Assembly: GCA_038327385.1 (NCBI GenBank)
Contig: JBBQKY010000009.1
Location: 1 to 29,742, forward strand
From: JAWWPG01 sp038327385
GTDB taxonomy: Bacteria > Actinomycetota > Actinomycetes > Propionibacteriales > Nocardioidaceae
Length of the DNA stretch: 29,742 bases
Reading direction: 5' to 3'
Below the pieces are notes generated by a model, which made no database searches, was not told the origin of the DNA, and worked only from the letters and a program-made list of their open reading frames with translations. A program made the translations under genes and the position numbers. Of this stretch, positions 8,617-16,679 are shown in pieces; position 1 is the first letter of the stretch, and the number at the start of each line of letters is the position of its first letter.

Positions 8617-9000
8617 GTGGTTTCAGAGAAGAGGCGTCGAGAGCTCGCGCGCGCCAAGTGGGAGCGCCAGCAGTCCCGGCGGGCCGCGTCCTACCGACGA
8701 GCGCGCCGGTTGCGCATCGTCGGGGGCGTCGTTGCCGGCCTGGTGGCCGTCGTCCTCGTTGGCCTCGGGGTGCGTTCGCTGCTGGGGAGCAGCGCCCAGG
8801 CGCCGGCGTTCCCGACCGAGAACACGTTGACGCTTAAGACGCCGCCCGCTGGTCAAACCGTGACGAGCTTCTCCACGGGATCCCCCGCCACGGGACCGAC
8901 CGCGACCACCGGGACGCCGAACGGCTCCCTCGCCACCACACCCGCAACCACACCGACGCTTCCGGTCACCACGGGCACAACGGGCTCGGGCTCGCCGTGA
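8617..9000 (+). CDS. Small membrane protein resembling the N-terminal anchor of PpiB, without a cyclophilin domain
   Basis: The product has 127 residues: a very basic cytoplasmic head (VSEKRRRELARAKWERQQ), one membrane helix (about 35-55, VVAGLVAVVLVGLGV), then an extracytoplasmic tail of about 70 residues rich in Thr, Pro, Gly and Ser, ending TTGSGSP. GTG 8617 is preferred because GGAGG (8607-8611) lies five bases upstream. An in-frame GTG at 8605 overlaps that site. Head plus helix closely resemble the N-terminus of membrane-anchored actinobacterial peptidyl-prolyl isomerase PpiB, which normally sits here between the hisS-side hydrolase and relA. The isomerase domain is absent and there is no room for it, because the next gene overlaps the stop. 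Function unknown; it may be a remnant or an independent small protein. Confidence 0.75.
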   Translation: MVSEKRRRELARAKWERQQSRRAASYRRARRLRIVGGVVAGLVAVVLVGLGVRSLLGSSAQAPAFPTENTLTLKTPPAGQTVTSFSTGSPATGPTATTGTPNGSLATTPATTPTLPVTTGTTGSGSP

Positions 9001-10316
9001 GCGAGCAAAGCGACGTGCCACGTCCCGCGCCAACACCGACGCCGACGCCACGGCCGGCACCACCTCCGCGCCGCGTGCCTGCGGTTGCCGCGCCCTCGAC
9101 GTTCGGGCGCGTCGATGCCGACGGCACTGTCCACGTCCGGACTGCGGAGGGTGAGCGGGTGGTCGGCCAGTGGCCTGCCGCCGACCCGCAGGCCGCCCTT
9201 GCCTTCTACGGCCGGCGCTACGAGGGGCTTTCCGCAGAGGTCGACCTGCTGGTACGACGCATAACCGCGGGCGCGCTGTCTGCGGAGGACGCCTCCTCCG
9301 CAGTGTCGAAGCTCAGGGCGAGCGTCGAGAGCGCGCAGGCGGTGGGCGACCTCGACGCGCTCCTCGTCCGACTCGACGGGTTGGGCACCGTCATCGAGGA
9401 GCGGCGGGCGGCTCGTCGAGCCGAGCGAGCGGCGAAGGCCGCGGACGCCAAGACGAAGAAGCAGGAGATCGTGGCCGAGGTCGAGCGGCTCGCGGGCAGC
9501 GACGACTGGCGCGCCGGCCAGACTCGGCTCGCTGCGCTGGTGACGAGCTGGAAAGAGCTGCCGCGGATCGACAAGGCGTCAGACGACGACCTGTGGCAGC
9601 GGTTCTCGGTCGCCCGCACGGCGTACACCAGACGGCGCAAGCAGCACTTCAGCCGGCTCCACGAGCAGCAGGACCAGGCCCGTGCCGCGAAGGAGGCGCT
9701 GATCGCCGAGGCGGAGGGGCTGTCCTCCTCGACCGAGTGGGGCGCCACGTCAGCGGCGTACCGCACCCTGATGACCCGCTGGAAAGCCGCCGGGCCTGCC
9801 GGCCGCGATGTCGACGACGCCCTCTGGAAGCGGTTCCGCTCCGCACAGGACACGTTCTTCCAGGCGCGGGGCGCGACCAGCTCGAAGCTCGACGAGGAGC
9901 TGAGCGCGAACGCCGCCGTCAAGCGCGCGCTGCTCGCCGAGGCCGAGAAGCTGCTGCCGGTCAAGAATGCCGCTGCCGCCCGGGCCGCCTTCCGCGAGAT
10001 CGCGGCGAAATGGGACCGCGCGGGGAAGGTGCCGCGGTCGGAGACGAAGGCGCTCGAGGACCGGTTCAAGCAGGTCGAGCAGGTGATCCGCGGCGCGGAG
10101 GACGACCGCTGGAGCGCCACGAACCCGGAGGTACGCACTCGGGCGTCCGAGACCGTCAGCAAGCTCGAGGCCGCTCTCGACAAACTCCGTACCGACTTGG
10201 CGAAGGCCGAGTCCGGCGGTGACGAACGCGGGGCGCGGGAGGCGCGGGCCGCCATCGAGGCCCGGGAGACCTGGCTGGACATGGCCCGCAGAGCGCAGTC
10301 GGAGTTCCCGGCCTGA
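8997..10316 (+). CDS. DUF349 domain protein
   Basis: This is a soluble, highly charged, helical protein of 439 residues. A Pro/Thr-rich N-terminus (1-35) and a short beta-like segment (36-60) precede three tandem DUF349 repeats at about 153-219, 230-295 and 305-365. Each has the pattern of a conserved W (DWRAGQTRL, EWGATSAAY), then LWxRF (LWQRFSVAR, LWKRFRSAQ) and a charged coiled-coil segment. A C-terminal coiled coil follows. The DUF349 family is widespread and its function is not established to my knowledge. The start is GTG 8997, overlapping the stop of the small membrane protein by four bases (GTGA) without a strong Shine-Dalgarno site, so it is probably translationally coupled. It converges with relA across a repeat-containing gap. 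Confidence 0.9.
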   Translation: MSEQSDVPRPAPTPTPTPRPAPPPRRVPAVAAPSTFGRVDADGTVHVRTAEGERVVGQWPAADPQAALAFYGRRYEGLSAEVDLLVRRITAGALSAEDASSAVSKLRASVESAQAVGDLDALLVRLDGLGTVIEERRAARRAERAAKAADAKTKKQEIVAEVERLAGSDDWRAGQTRLAALVTSWKELPRIDKASDDDLWQRFSVARTAYTRRRKQHFSRLHEQQDQARAAKEALIAEAEGLSSSTEWGATSAAYRTLMTRWKAAGPAGRDVDDALWKRFRSAQDTFFQARGATSSKLDEELSANAAVKRALLAEAEKLLPVKNAAAARAAFREIAAKWDRAGKVPRSETKALEDRFKQVEQVIRGAEDDRWSATNPEVRTRASETVSKLEAALDKLRTDLAKAESGGDERGAREARAAIEARETWLDMARRAQSEFPA

Positions 10317-10329
10317 CCGTCCTGCCGGG

Positions 10330-10395
10330 CCGCCCCCTACGGGTAGTGAGGCCGCCTCCTACAGGTAGTGAGGCCGCCTCCCACGGTTAGTAAGG
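10330..10395. repeat. Three tandem 22-bp repeats between converging DUF349 and relA genes
   Basis: Three adjacent units of exactly 22 bases occur at 10330-10351, 10352-10373 and 10374-10395. Each begins CCGCC and ends (G/T)TAGT(G/A)AGG. Units 1 and 2 differ at only two or three positions; unit 3 has diverged further. They begin 14 bases after the DUF349 stop. Confidence 0.8.
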
Positions 10396-10449
10396 AGCAA
10401 AGCGGGGGCTCTGCCCGCCGGATGAGACCCGGTTCGCACCTTACTAGCC
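10384..10449. terminator. Nested inverted repeat, candidate bidirectional terminator
   Basis: GGTTAGTAAGGAGC (10384-10397) is complementary at 12 of 14 positions to GCACCTTACTAGCC (10436-10449). Inside it, GCGGG (10402-10406) pairs with CCCGC (10414-10418). The structure lies between two converging genes, where a bidirectional terminator is expected. No U-run follows, so it would act as a structural terminator of the type common in high-GC actinobacteria. Confidence 0.5.
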
Positions 10450-10460
10450 GGATGGCGTTC

Positions 10461-12779
10461 TCAGTTGGTCAGCCGGAACGCGTCGAAGACTCCGTTGACT
10501 GTGCGGAGCGCCTTGAGTACATGGCTCAGATGGGCGACGTCGCCCATCTCGAACGTGAACTTGGCCGTCGCGACCCGGTCCCGGTTGGTCGTGACGGTAG
10601 CGGACAGGATGTTGACGTGCAGCTCGCTCAGCGCCCGGGTGATGTCGCTCAGCAGCCCGGCCCTGTCGAGGCCCTCGACCTGCACGGCCACCAAGAACAT
10701 CGACTGGGCCGTCGGAGCCCACTCCACCTCGACGAGCCGACCCGGCTGCGTGCGCAGGCTCTTCATGTTCGTGCAGGACGCGCGGTGGACCGACACTCCC
10801 TGCCCGCTCGTGACGAAGCCGAGTATCTCGTCGCCCGGCACCGGTGTGCAGCACTTCGCGAGCTTGGTCAGCACGTCGGACACGCCCTTGACGATGACGC
10901 CCGAGTCGCCCCGCGAGACCCTTCGCCGGGCCTGGTTGTCGGTCGTGACGGCAACCGTCTCGGCCGCCTCGTCGGCCACCGCCTGCGCACCGCCGAAGGT
11001 CTCCAGGATCCGTCGTACGACGGACTGCGCCGTGGTGTGGCCCTCGCCGACCGCCGCGTACAGCGCGGTGACGTCGGGGTGGTTGAGGTCCGCGGCGACC
11101 GCGGACAAGGTCTCGTGCGTGAGCATCCGCTGCAGCGGCAGGCCATCCCGGCGCATCAGCCGGGCGAGGGTCTCCTTGCCTCGCTCGATGGCCTCTTCGC
11201 GACGCTCCTTGGTGAAGAAGTGCTTGATCTTGTTGCGCGCACGGGGGCTCTTGACGAACGTCAGCCAGTCCCGGCTCGGCCCGGCGTTCGGCGACTTCGA
11301 CGTGAACACCTCGACCACGTCGCCGTGGTCGAGGTGGGACTCCAGCGCCACGAGCCTGCCGTTGACGCGTGCCCCGATACAGCGGTGCCCGACCTCGGTG
11401 TGGATGGCGTAGGCGAAGTCGACCGGCGTCGACTCGGTCGGCAGCGAGACGACCTCACCGCGGGGGGTGAAGACGTATACCTCGGCGGAGCTGATCTCGA
11501 AGCGCAGCGAGTCGAGGAACTCGCTCGGGTCCTGGGTCTCCTTCTGCCAGTCCATCAGCTGCCGCACCCACGCCATGTCGGCGTTGGCGCTCTCGCCGCT
11601 CGCCAAGGTGCGGTCGGTGTCGGCGCCGCTGCCGCCGTCCTCCTTGTACTTCCAATGGGCTGCCACGCCGTACTCCGCCCGCCGGTGCATGCCGTACGTG
11701 CGGATCTGCAGCTCCACCGCGTTGCCGCCGGGGCCGACCACCGTGGTGTGCAAGGACTGGTACATGTTGAACTTCGGCATCGCCACGAAGTCCTTGAAAC
11801 GCCCTGGCAGCGGGTTCCACCGGGCGTGCAGCACGCCGAGCACGGCGTAACAGTCGCGGAGCGACTCGGTGAGGATGCGGATCCCGACCAGGTCGTAGAT
11901 GTCGGTGAACGCCCGTCCGCGCACGATCATCTTCTGGTAGATCGAGTAGTAGTGCTTCGGCCGGCCGGTCACCGTCGCCTTGATCTTCGACGCGCGCAGG
12001 TCGCCCTGAACCTGGTCGATGACCGTCGCGAGGAACTCGTCGCGAGCCGGGGCGCGCTCGGCCACGAGCCGCACGATCTCGTCGTACACCTTGGGGTGCA
12101 GGGTGGCGAAGGACAGGTCCTCCAGCTCCCACTTGAGGGTGTTCATGCCCAGCCGGTGCGCCAGCGGGGCGTAGATCTGCAGCGTCTCGTTGGCGATCCG
12201 CTCCTGCTTGTCGATCCGCACGAAGCGCAGGGTGCGCATGTTGTGCAGTCGGTCGGCGAGCTTGATGACGAGGACGCGGATGTCCCGGCTCATCGCCACC
12301 ACCATCTTGCGGATGGTTTCGGCCTTCGCCGCGTCGCCGTACTTCACCTTGTCCAGCTTGGTCACGCCGTCGACGAGCAGCGCCACCTCCTCACCGAAGT
12401 CGGCGGTCAGCTGGGCGAGCGTGTACGACGTGTCCTCGACGGTGTCATGCAGGAAGGCGGCGCACAGCACGGCGGGCGTCATGCCCAGCTCGGCCAGGAT
12501 GTTCGTGACGGCTAACGGATGGGTGATGTATGGGTCGCCGCTGTTGCGCGTCTGACCGCGGTGGTGCAGCTCGGCCAGATGGTAGGCCTTCTCGATCGAC
12601 GTCAGGTCGGCCTTGGGGTGGGTGGCGCGGACCACCTTGAAAAGCGGCTCGAGAACGGGGTCACCGGACTGGGCCCGCCCGATCCTGCCGAGGCGGGCGC
12701 GCATCCGTTGAGTCGGCGCGGCCGAGCTCTCGACCAGTGCCACCGGTGTCTCCGGCGGCGCGATGACGTCGTCGGCCAC
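10461..12779 (-). CDS. relA: Bifunctional (p)ppGpp synthetase/hydrolase (RelA/SpoT family)
   Basis: It makes and degrades the stringent-response alarmone (p)ppGpp in the cytoplasm. The protein is 772 residues in the long RSH layout: HD hydrolase domain (about 55-200, with metal-binding HD at 111-112 in HDTVEDT), synthetase domain (about 235-380, with RFKD at 327-330), TGS domain (about 415-475) and C-terminal ACT domain (about 695-772). The intact HD motif together with the RxKD synthetase motif indicates a bifunctional Rel rather than a synthetase-only RelA. I chose GTG 12779 because GGGGAG lies five bases upstream. GTG 12785 is in frame but only one base from that site. The gap to apt and an upstream -10 suggest its own promoter. 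Confidence 0.96.
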   Translation of the reverse strand: MADDVIAPPETPVALVESSAAPTQRMRARLGRIGRAQSGDPVLEPLFKVVRATHPKADLTSIEKAYHLAELHHRGQTRNSGDPYITHPLAVTNILAELGMTPAVLCAAFLHDTVEDTSYTLAQLTADFGEEVALLVDGVTKLDKVKYGDAAKAETIRKMVVAMSRDIRVLVIKLADRLHNMRTLRFVRIDKQERIANETLQIYAPLAHRLGMNTLKWELEDLSFATLHPKVYDEIVRLVAERAPARDEFLATVIDQVQGDLRASKIKATVTGRPKHYYSIYQKMIVRGRAFTDIYDLVGIRILTESLRDCYAVLGVLHARWNPLPGRFKDFVAMPKFNMYQSLHTTVVGPGGNAVELQIRTYGMHRRAEYGVAAHWKYKEDGGSGADTDRTLASGESANADMAWVRQLMDWQKETQDPSEFLDSLRFEISSAEVYVFTPRGEVVSLPTESTPVDFAYAIHTEVGHRCIGARVNGRLVALESHLDHGDVVEVFTSKSPNAGPSRDWLTFVKSPRARNKIKHFFTKERREEAIERGKETLARLMRRDGLPLQRMLTHETLSAVAADLNHPDVTALYAAVGEGHTTAQSVVRRILETFGGAQAVADEAAETVAVTTDNQARRRVSRGDSGVIVKGVSDVLTKLAKCCTPVPGDEILGFVTSGQGVSVHRASCTNMKSLRTQPGRLVEVEWAPTAQSMFLVAVQVEGLDRAGLLSDITRALSELHVNILSATVTTNRDRVATAKFTFEMGDVAHLSHVLKALRTVNGVFDAFRLTN

Positions 12780-12813
12780 GCACACTCCCCGCTCGTCCTG
12801 CGTTCAGTCCTCC

Positions 12814-12819
12814 AGTCTA
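12814..12819 (-). promoter_or_regulatory. Candidate -10 element for relA
   Basis: On the minus strand TAGACT occurs 35 bases before the relA GTG. It is the same hexamer seen upstream of the 8617 gene. The nearest -35-like hexamer, CTTGTA, is 16 bases further upstream and weak. The rest of the 160-base gap 12780-12939 after apt holds nothing I recognise. Confidence 0.4.
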
Positions 12820-12939
12820 CGCAGGGGGCGGCCGCTACAAGCCCGGCTGACCTCGCCGTCCCAGCCGAGAGCCGCCCCTCGACTCGCGTCCGAGGGCGCC
12901 GCTTTCCTCGCGGTGCCCAACCACTCATATGCGTGGAAG

Positions 12940-13539
12940 TCAAACGGTGACCAGGGCGGTGACCCGGAGGCCGGCAAGCCGCCCTCGTCCGCCGAGAAGC
13001 CCGAGCTCCATGAGCACGGCGACCCCCGCCACGGTGGCACCCGCTGAAGCGACGAGCTTGGTGCTGGCCTCGACGGTTCCGCCGGTCGCCAGCACGTCGT
13101 CGATCAGCAGCACCCGGTCCCCCGACTCGAACGCGTCCATATGGACCTCGAGCGTCGCCTCGCCGTACTCGAGCGCATATGCGTGGCTGTAGGTCTCCCC
13201 CGGCAGCTTGCCCGCCTTGCGCACGGGCACGAACCCGACGCCGAGGGCGACGGCCACCGGGGCGGCGAAGATGAAGCCACGTGCCTCCACGCCGGCGACC
13301 TTGTCCACCACGACGCGTCCCTCGTCGTCACGGCCGGCGGCCGCGAGCTCCGCTATGACGCCGGCAAAGGACTCGTGGTCGGCGAGGAGGAGCGAGATGT
13401 CCTTGAACGTCACGCCCGGCTCGGGGAAGTCCGCCACGTCGCGGATGAGACGCAGCCAGTCGGGTGCTGCGCCGTCGAGTGCTGCGCCGTCGGGAGCCCC
13501 GCCGGCGGCTTCTCGGCTGCCGGGGACCCCTGCCGTCAT
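12940..13539 (-). CDS. apt: Adenine phosphoribosyltransferase
   Basis: It salvages adenine to AMP using PRPP in the cytoplasm. The protein is 199 residues: an Ala/Gly-rich N-terminal extension of about 25 residues that is not part of the enzyme fold, then the type I PRTase core. The PRPP-binding loop VLLIDDVLATGGT (143-155) is complete, and the region around ARGFIFAAPVA (86-96) and RKAGKLPGETYSHAYALEYG (107-126) is characteristic of Apt. The ATG at 13539 shares one base with the secF stop (TGATG). Part of the N-terminal extension is encoded by a 15-bp tandem duplication. The secF-apt-relA order is the usual actinobacterial one. Confidence 0.95.
   Translation of the reverse strand: MTAGVPGSREAAGGAPDGAALDGAAPDWLRLIRDVADFPEPGVTFKDISLLLADHESFAGVIAELAAAGRDDEGRVVVDKVAGVEARGFIFAAPVAVALGVGFVPVRKAGKLPGETYSHAYALEYGEATLEVHMDAFESGDRVLLIDDVLATGGTVEASTKLVASAGATVAGVAVLMELGLLGGRGRLAGLRVTALVTV
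13464..13493. repeat. 15-bp direct duplication inside the apt 5' end
   Basis: GTGCTGCGCCGTCGA (13464-13478) is repeated at 13479-13493 with one change at the last base. It keeps the apt frame and encodes a duplicated Asp-Gly-Ala-Ala-type stretch in the non-conserved N-terminal extension, consistent with local slippage. Confidence 0.7.
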
Positions 13540-14837
13540 CAGTGCTTGCCGCGTTTGCTTCGCGGCTGGCGTTGTGGCTGGGCGCGCTTAGCGGTGCTCC
13601 CGCGCATCGGCCGCGGCGACTGTGGCTGCACCGACCGGGTGCGTGCCGAGCTCCGGGCGGCGGCGGCCGGCAGGACGCGTGGCTGCTCCTGCGGTACGTC
13701 GACGGACGGTTCGCCGCCGGCGGCAGGCCCGTCGACCGCGACAGCGGAAGCGGGACCGGAAGCGGCCGGTGCTGACTCGGCGGCGCTCACGTCGTACCGG
13801 CTGGCACCGGCGGGGACCGCCGGGGCCGGCTCCCGAACGGACGCCTTGTCCTGGGCAGCCCTGCGGTGCGCCACCTTCCTGGCCTGCGCGACCATCGCCG
13901 GCTCCCGCATCTTCAGCTGCGCGAGCAGGGGTGTCGCGATGAAGATCGACGAGTAGGCACCCGCAGCCATCCCCACGAACAGGGCGAGCGCAAGGTCCTT
14001 CAAGGGACCCGAGCCCAGCTGGAACGTCCCGACGTACAAGATCGCGCCGACGGGCAGCAACGCAGCGAGCGAGGTGTTGATCGACCGCACCAGGGTCTGG
14101 TTGACCGCGAGATTCGCGGCGTCGGCGTACGTACGTCGCGTCGAGGCCGCGATCCCTTTGGTGTTCTCCCGCACCTTATCGAAGACCACGACGGTGTCGT
14201 AGAGCGAGTACCCGAGAATCGTGAGCAGACCGGTCACCGTCGCCGGCGTCACCTCGAAGCCGGTCAGCGCGTAGACACCGATCGTGATCACGAGGTCGTG
14301 CGCCAGCGCCACCATCCCGGCCACCGACATCCGCCACTCGCGGAAGTACGCCCAGATGAACAGCACGACCAGCACGACGAAGACGATCAGACCGGTCAGC
14401 GCCTTCTTCGCGATGGACGACCCCCACGTCGGCCCGATGACCGTCGAGTTGACCTCCGTCGAGCCGGACGCCTGCTTGATGGCGTCGGCGACGACGCCCT
14501 TCTGGCCCAGGTCCAGCGGCTTCACGTCGACCCGGATCGCCTGCGTTCCCGACACCACGACCACCGGGTTGGCGGCGTTGGTGATGTTCGTGTCGACGAT
14601 CGCCGTGCTGATGGGGTCGACCTTCGAGCTCAGGTTGGTGCCGCTCGGGAACTGGGCGTTGTACTCGACCCCACCTTTGAACTCGATGCCGTAGTTGAGC
14701 CCGCGCACGAGCAGCGCCACGATCGCGATCACCAGGATGAGGCCGGACACGGCGTACCAGGTCAGCCGCCGGCCGACGAAGTCGATCGAGACGTCCCCGC
14801 GGTAGAGGCGGGCGCCGACGCGTCCGAGCTTGGACAT
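13539..14837 (-). CDS. secF: Protein translocase subunit SecF
   Basis: This membrane protein pairs with SecD to use the proton gradient in late steps of Sec-dependent export. It has 432 residues: helix 1 at about 27-45, a first extracytoplasmic domain (46-145) with FKGGVEYN (53-60), then five helices between about 148 and 305, including the conserved LGYSLYDTVVVFDKVREN (208-225) with the family's Asp. An unusually long cytoplasmic tail (about 315-432) is rich in Ala, Pro and Arg and ends KRGKH. The start is ATG 14837, overlapping the secD stop by one base; the frame continues far upstream but only as an out-of-frame reading of secD. Coupled to secD and apt. Confidence 0.96.
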   Translation of the reverse strand: MSKLGRVGARLYRGDVSIDFVGRRLTWYAVSGLILVIAIVALLVRGLNYGIEFKGGVEYNAQFPSGTNLSSKVDPISTAIVDTNITNAANPVVVVSGTQAIRVDVKPLDLGQKGVVADAIKQASGSTEVNSTVIGPTWGSSIAKKALTGLIVFVVLVVLFIWAYFREWRMSVAGMVALAHDLVITIGVYALTGFEVTPATVTGLLTILGYSLYDTVVVFDKVRENTKGIAASTRRTYADAANLAVNQTLVRSINTSLAALLPVGAILYVGTFQLGSGPLKDLALALFVGMAAGAYSSIFIATPLLAQLKMREPAMVAQARKVAHRRAAQDKASVREPAPAVPAGASRYDVSAAESAPAASGPASAVAVDGPAAGGEPSVDVPQEQPRVLPAAAARSSARTRSVQPQSPRPMRGSTAKRAQPQRQPRSKRGKH

Positions 14838-16678
14838 CAGGCCTGCCCGCGAACCGTGCGGGAGCGTGTCTTCAGCGGGGCCATCCCGAGGTGCTGGCGG
14901 TCGAGTCCGGAGAGCCGGTGTCCCTGGCCGAAGAACTTCGTCCGGGCCAGCAGCGTCATGACGGGCTTGGTGAAGAAGAAGACGACGAAGATGTCGATGA
15001 ACGTCGTGAGCCCGAGCGCGAAGGCGAAGCCCTTGACGACTCCGATCGCGAAGATGAAGAGGACCAACGCGGCGAGCATCGAGACGGAGTCGGCGGCGAG
15101 GATCGTGCTGCGCGCCCGCACCCACCCGGTCTCCACCGAGGTACGCAGCGTCTTGCCGTCCCGCACTTCGTCGCGAAGCCGCTCGAAGTAGACGATGAAG
15201 GAGTCAGCGGTGATGCCGACTGCGACGATCAGTCCGGCGATGCCGGGGAGGGTCAGGGTGAAGCCGTAGGCATGTGCGAGGAGGAGCACCGAGGCATAGG
15301 TAATCAGACCGGCGATCACGAGCGACGACACCACCACGAACGCCAGCGCTCGGTAGTAGAGCAGACAGTAGGCGACGACGAGGATCAGCCCGACGATCCC
15401 GGCGACGATCCCGGCGTTCAGCTGGCCGCTGGCGAGCTCCGGCCCCTGCGTCGTGGTGTCCTCGATGGTGAACGACAGCGGCAGGGCGCCGTACTTCAGG
15501 GCGTTGGCCAGGTTGGACGAGGACGCCTGCGTGAAGGGGCTCGCCTGGCTGCCCGTGATGATCGCCTGGCCACCGTTGATCGATTGCTGGTTGGTCGGCG
15601 CGGACAGCACCTTGCCGTCCAGCACGATCGCCACCTGGTCACCGGAGTTCGGGCTTGTCGAGTTGGTGATCGCCGTCCTCGTCGTCACGTCACCGAACTC
15701 CCGGGTGCCGGTGCCGTTGAACGACAAGGTCACCGCGTAGGTGATCTCGCCCTGCGGGATGCCGGCGGAGGCGTTCGTGACGTCGGTTCCTTCGACGACC
15801 GCCGGTCCCAGCAGGTACCGCAGACCCGCGGCGTCGCAGGCCAGCAGCGGTTGGCTGGGCACGTCGAGCTGCTTCGTGGTGGTCTTGCCGTTGGTCGGGC
15901 ACTGGTACGTCGCTGCCTTCTGCTGCCACGACGACGGCGGGTTCTCGATCCACGCCCAGGGGTCGGGGATGTGCAGCAGGTTGGGCGGGGACAAGGCGGA
16001 CGGCGGGCCGACCGAGAACTTCTTTGTCGGTGGCTTCGCGTTGGCTGACGCGATGGTCCAGGTGAAGGTCGCGGCATTCGAACCCTGAGCGGCGTCCTTT
16101 GCGATGACGGTCACCGCAAACGACTTGGTCGCCGTGGGGGTGCCCGAGATGAGGCCGCTCTTCGGCGCGATGCTCAGGCCGGTCGGCAACCCGGTGGCCG
16201 ACCAGGTGTACGGGTGTGCCCCGCCATGGGCACTCATCTGGAGCTTGGCAGGCTTGCCCACCGTGCTCGTCTGGTTGCCCTGGGCTTTCACAGTGACGCC
16301 ACGCTCGGCCGGGTAGACCGCCGCGACGACCCGGAAGCGCAGCTGCGCGGTAGCGCCGATGGTCTGGGCGAGAGCGTCATCGACCTTGCCCGGGATCTCG
16401 ACCGTCACGATGTTGTTGCCCTGGGTGGTCACCTGGGACTCGGCGACGCCGGCGCCGTTGACGCGCGAGCTGATGATGTCGACAGCCTGGCTCAGCTTGT
16501 CACTCGTGACGCTGCCACCGGCGGCCTGCGCCTGGAGAGTGATCCGGGTGCCGCCCTGCAGGTCGAGGCCGAGCTTCGGCTTCCAGGTGCCGAGCACGGC
16601 CACCGCGACGTACATCACCGCTATAACGGCGACGAAGACGAGAAGGGTGCGTACGGGCCTGGACGCTCGTGTTGCCAC
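14837..16678 (-). CDS. secD: Protein translocase subunit SecD with an inserted He_PIG/Ig-like domain
   Basis: This is the partner of SecF in the Sec translocon, 613 residues. Helix 1 is at about 10-30, followed by the D1 signature LGLDLQGG (36-43), the P1 head/base region and five C-terminal helices (about 420-580) with AVGITADSFIVYFER (486-500). Between the first half of P1 (up to about 126) and the conserved CDAAGLRYLLGPAVVEGTD region (281-299) there is an extra segment at about 127-211. It carries GLPTGLSI...SGLISGTPT, the hallmark of He_PIG putative-Ig domains. A Pro-rich linker follows, with two cysteines (260, 281). The start is GTG 16678, with AGAGG upstream. The insertion is on the extracytoplasmic side and in frame; the SecD core looks intact. 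Confidence 0.95.
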   Translation of the reverse strand: MATRASRPVRTLLVFVAVIAVMYVAVAVLGTWKPKLGLDLQGGTRITLQAQAAGGSVTSDKLSQAVDIISSRVNGAGVAESQVTTQGNNIVTVEIPGKVDDALAQTIGATAQLRFRVVAAVYPAERGVTVKAQGNQTSTVGKPAKLQMSAHGGAHPYTWSATGLPTGLSIAPKSGLISGTPTATKSFAVTVIAKDAAQGSNAATFTWTIASANAKPPTKKFSVGPPSALSPPNLLHIPDPWAWIENPPSSWQQKAATYQCPTNGKTTTKQLDVPSQPLLACDAAGLRYLLGPAVVEGTDVTNASAGIPQGEITYAVTLSFNGTGTREFGDVTTRTAITNSTSPNSGDQVAIVLDGKVLSAPTNQQSINGGQAIITGSQASPFTQASSSNLANALKYGALPLSFTIEDTTTQGPELASGQLNAGIVAGIVGLILVVAYCLLYYRALAFVVVSSLVIAGLITYASVLLLAHAYGFTLTLPGIAGLIVAVGITADSFIVYFERLRDEVRDGKTLRTSVETGWVRARSTILAADSVSMLAALVLFIFAIGVVKGFAFALGLTTFIDIFVVFFFTKPVMTLLARTKFFGQGHRLSGLDRQHLGMAPLKTRSRTVRGQA

Positions 16679-16679
16679 G

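Noticed and set aside
10330..10395. CRISPR-like array
   Set aside because: The 22-base units are directly adjacent with no spacers, and no cas genes are present.
14838..15125. Long N-terminal extension of secF
   Set aside because: It is secD read in another frame. The SecF family start MSKLGRVGARLY is at 14837.
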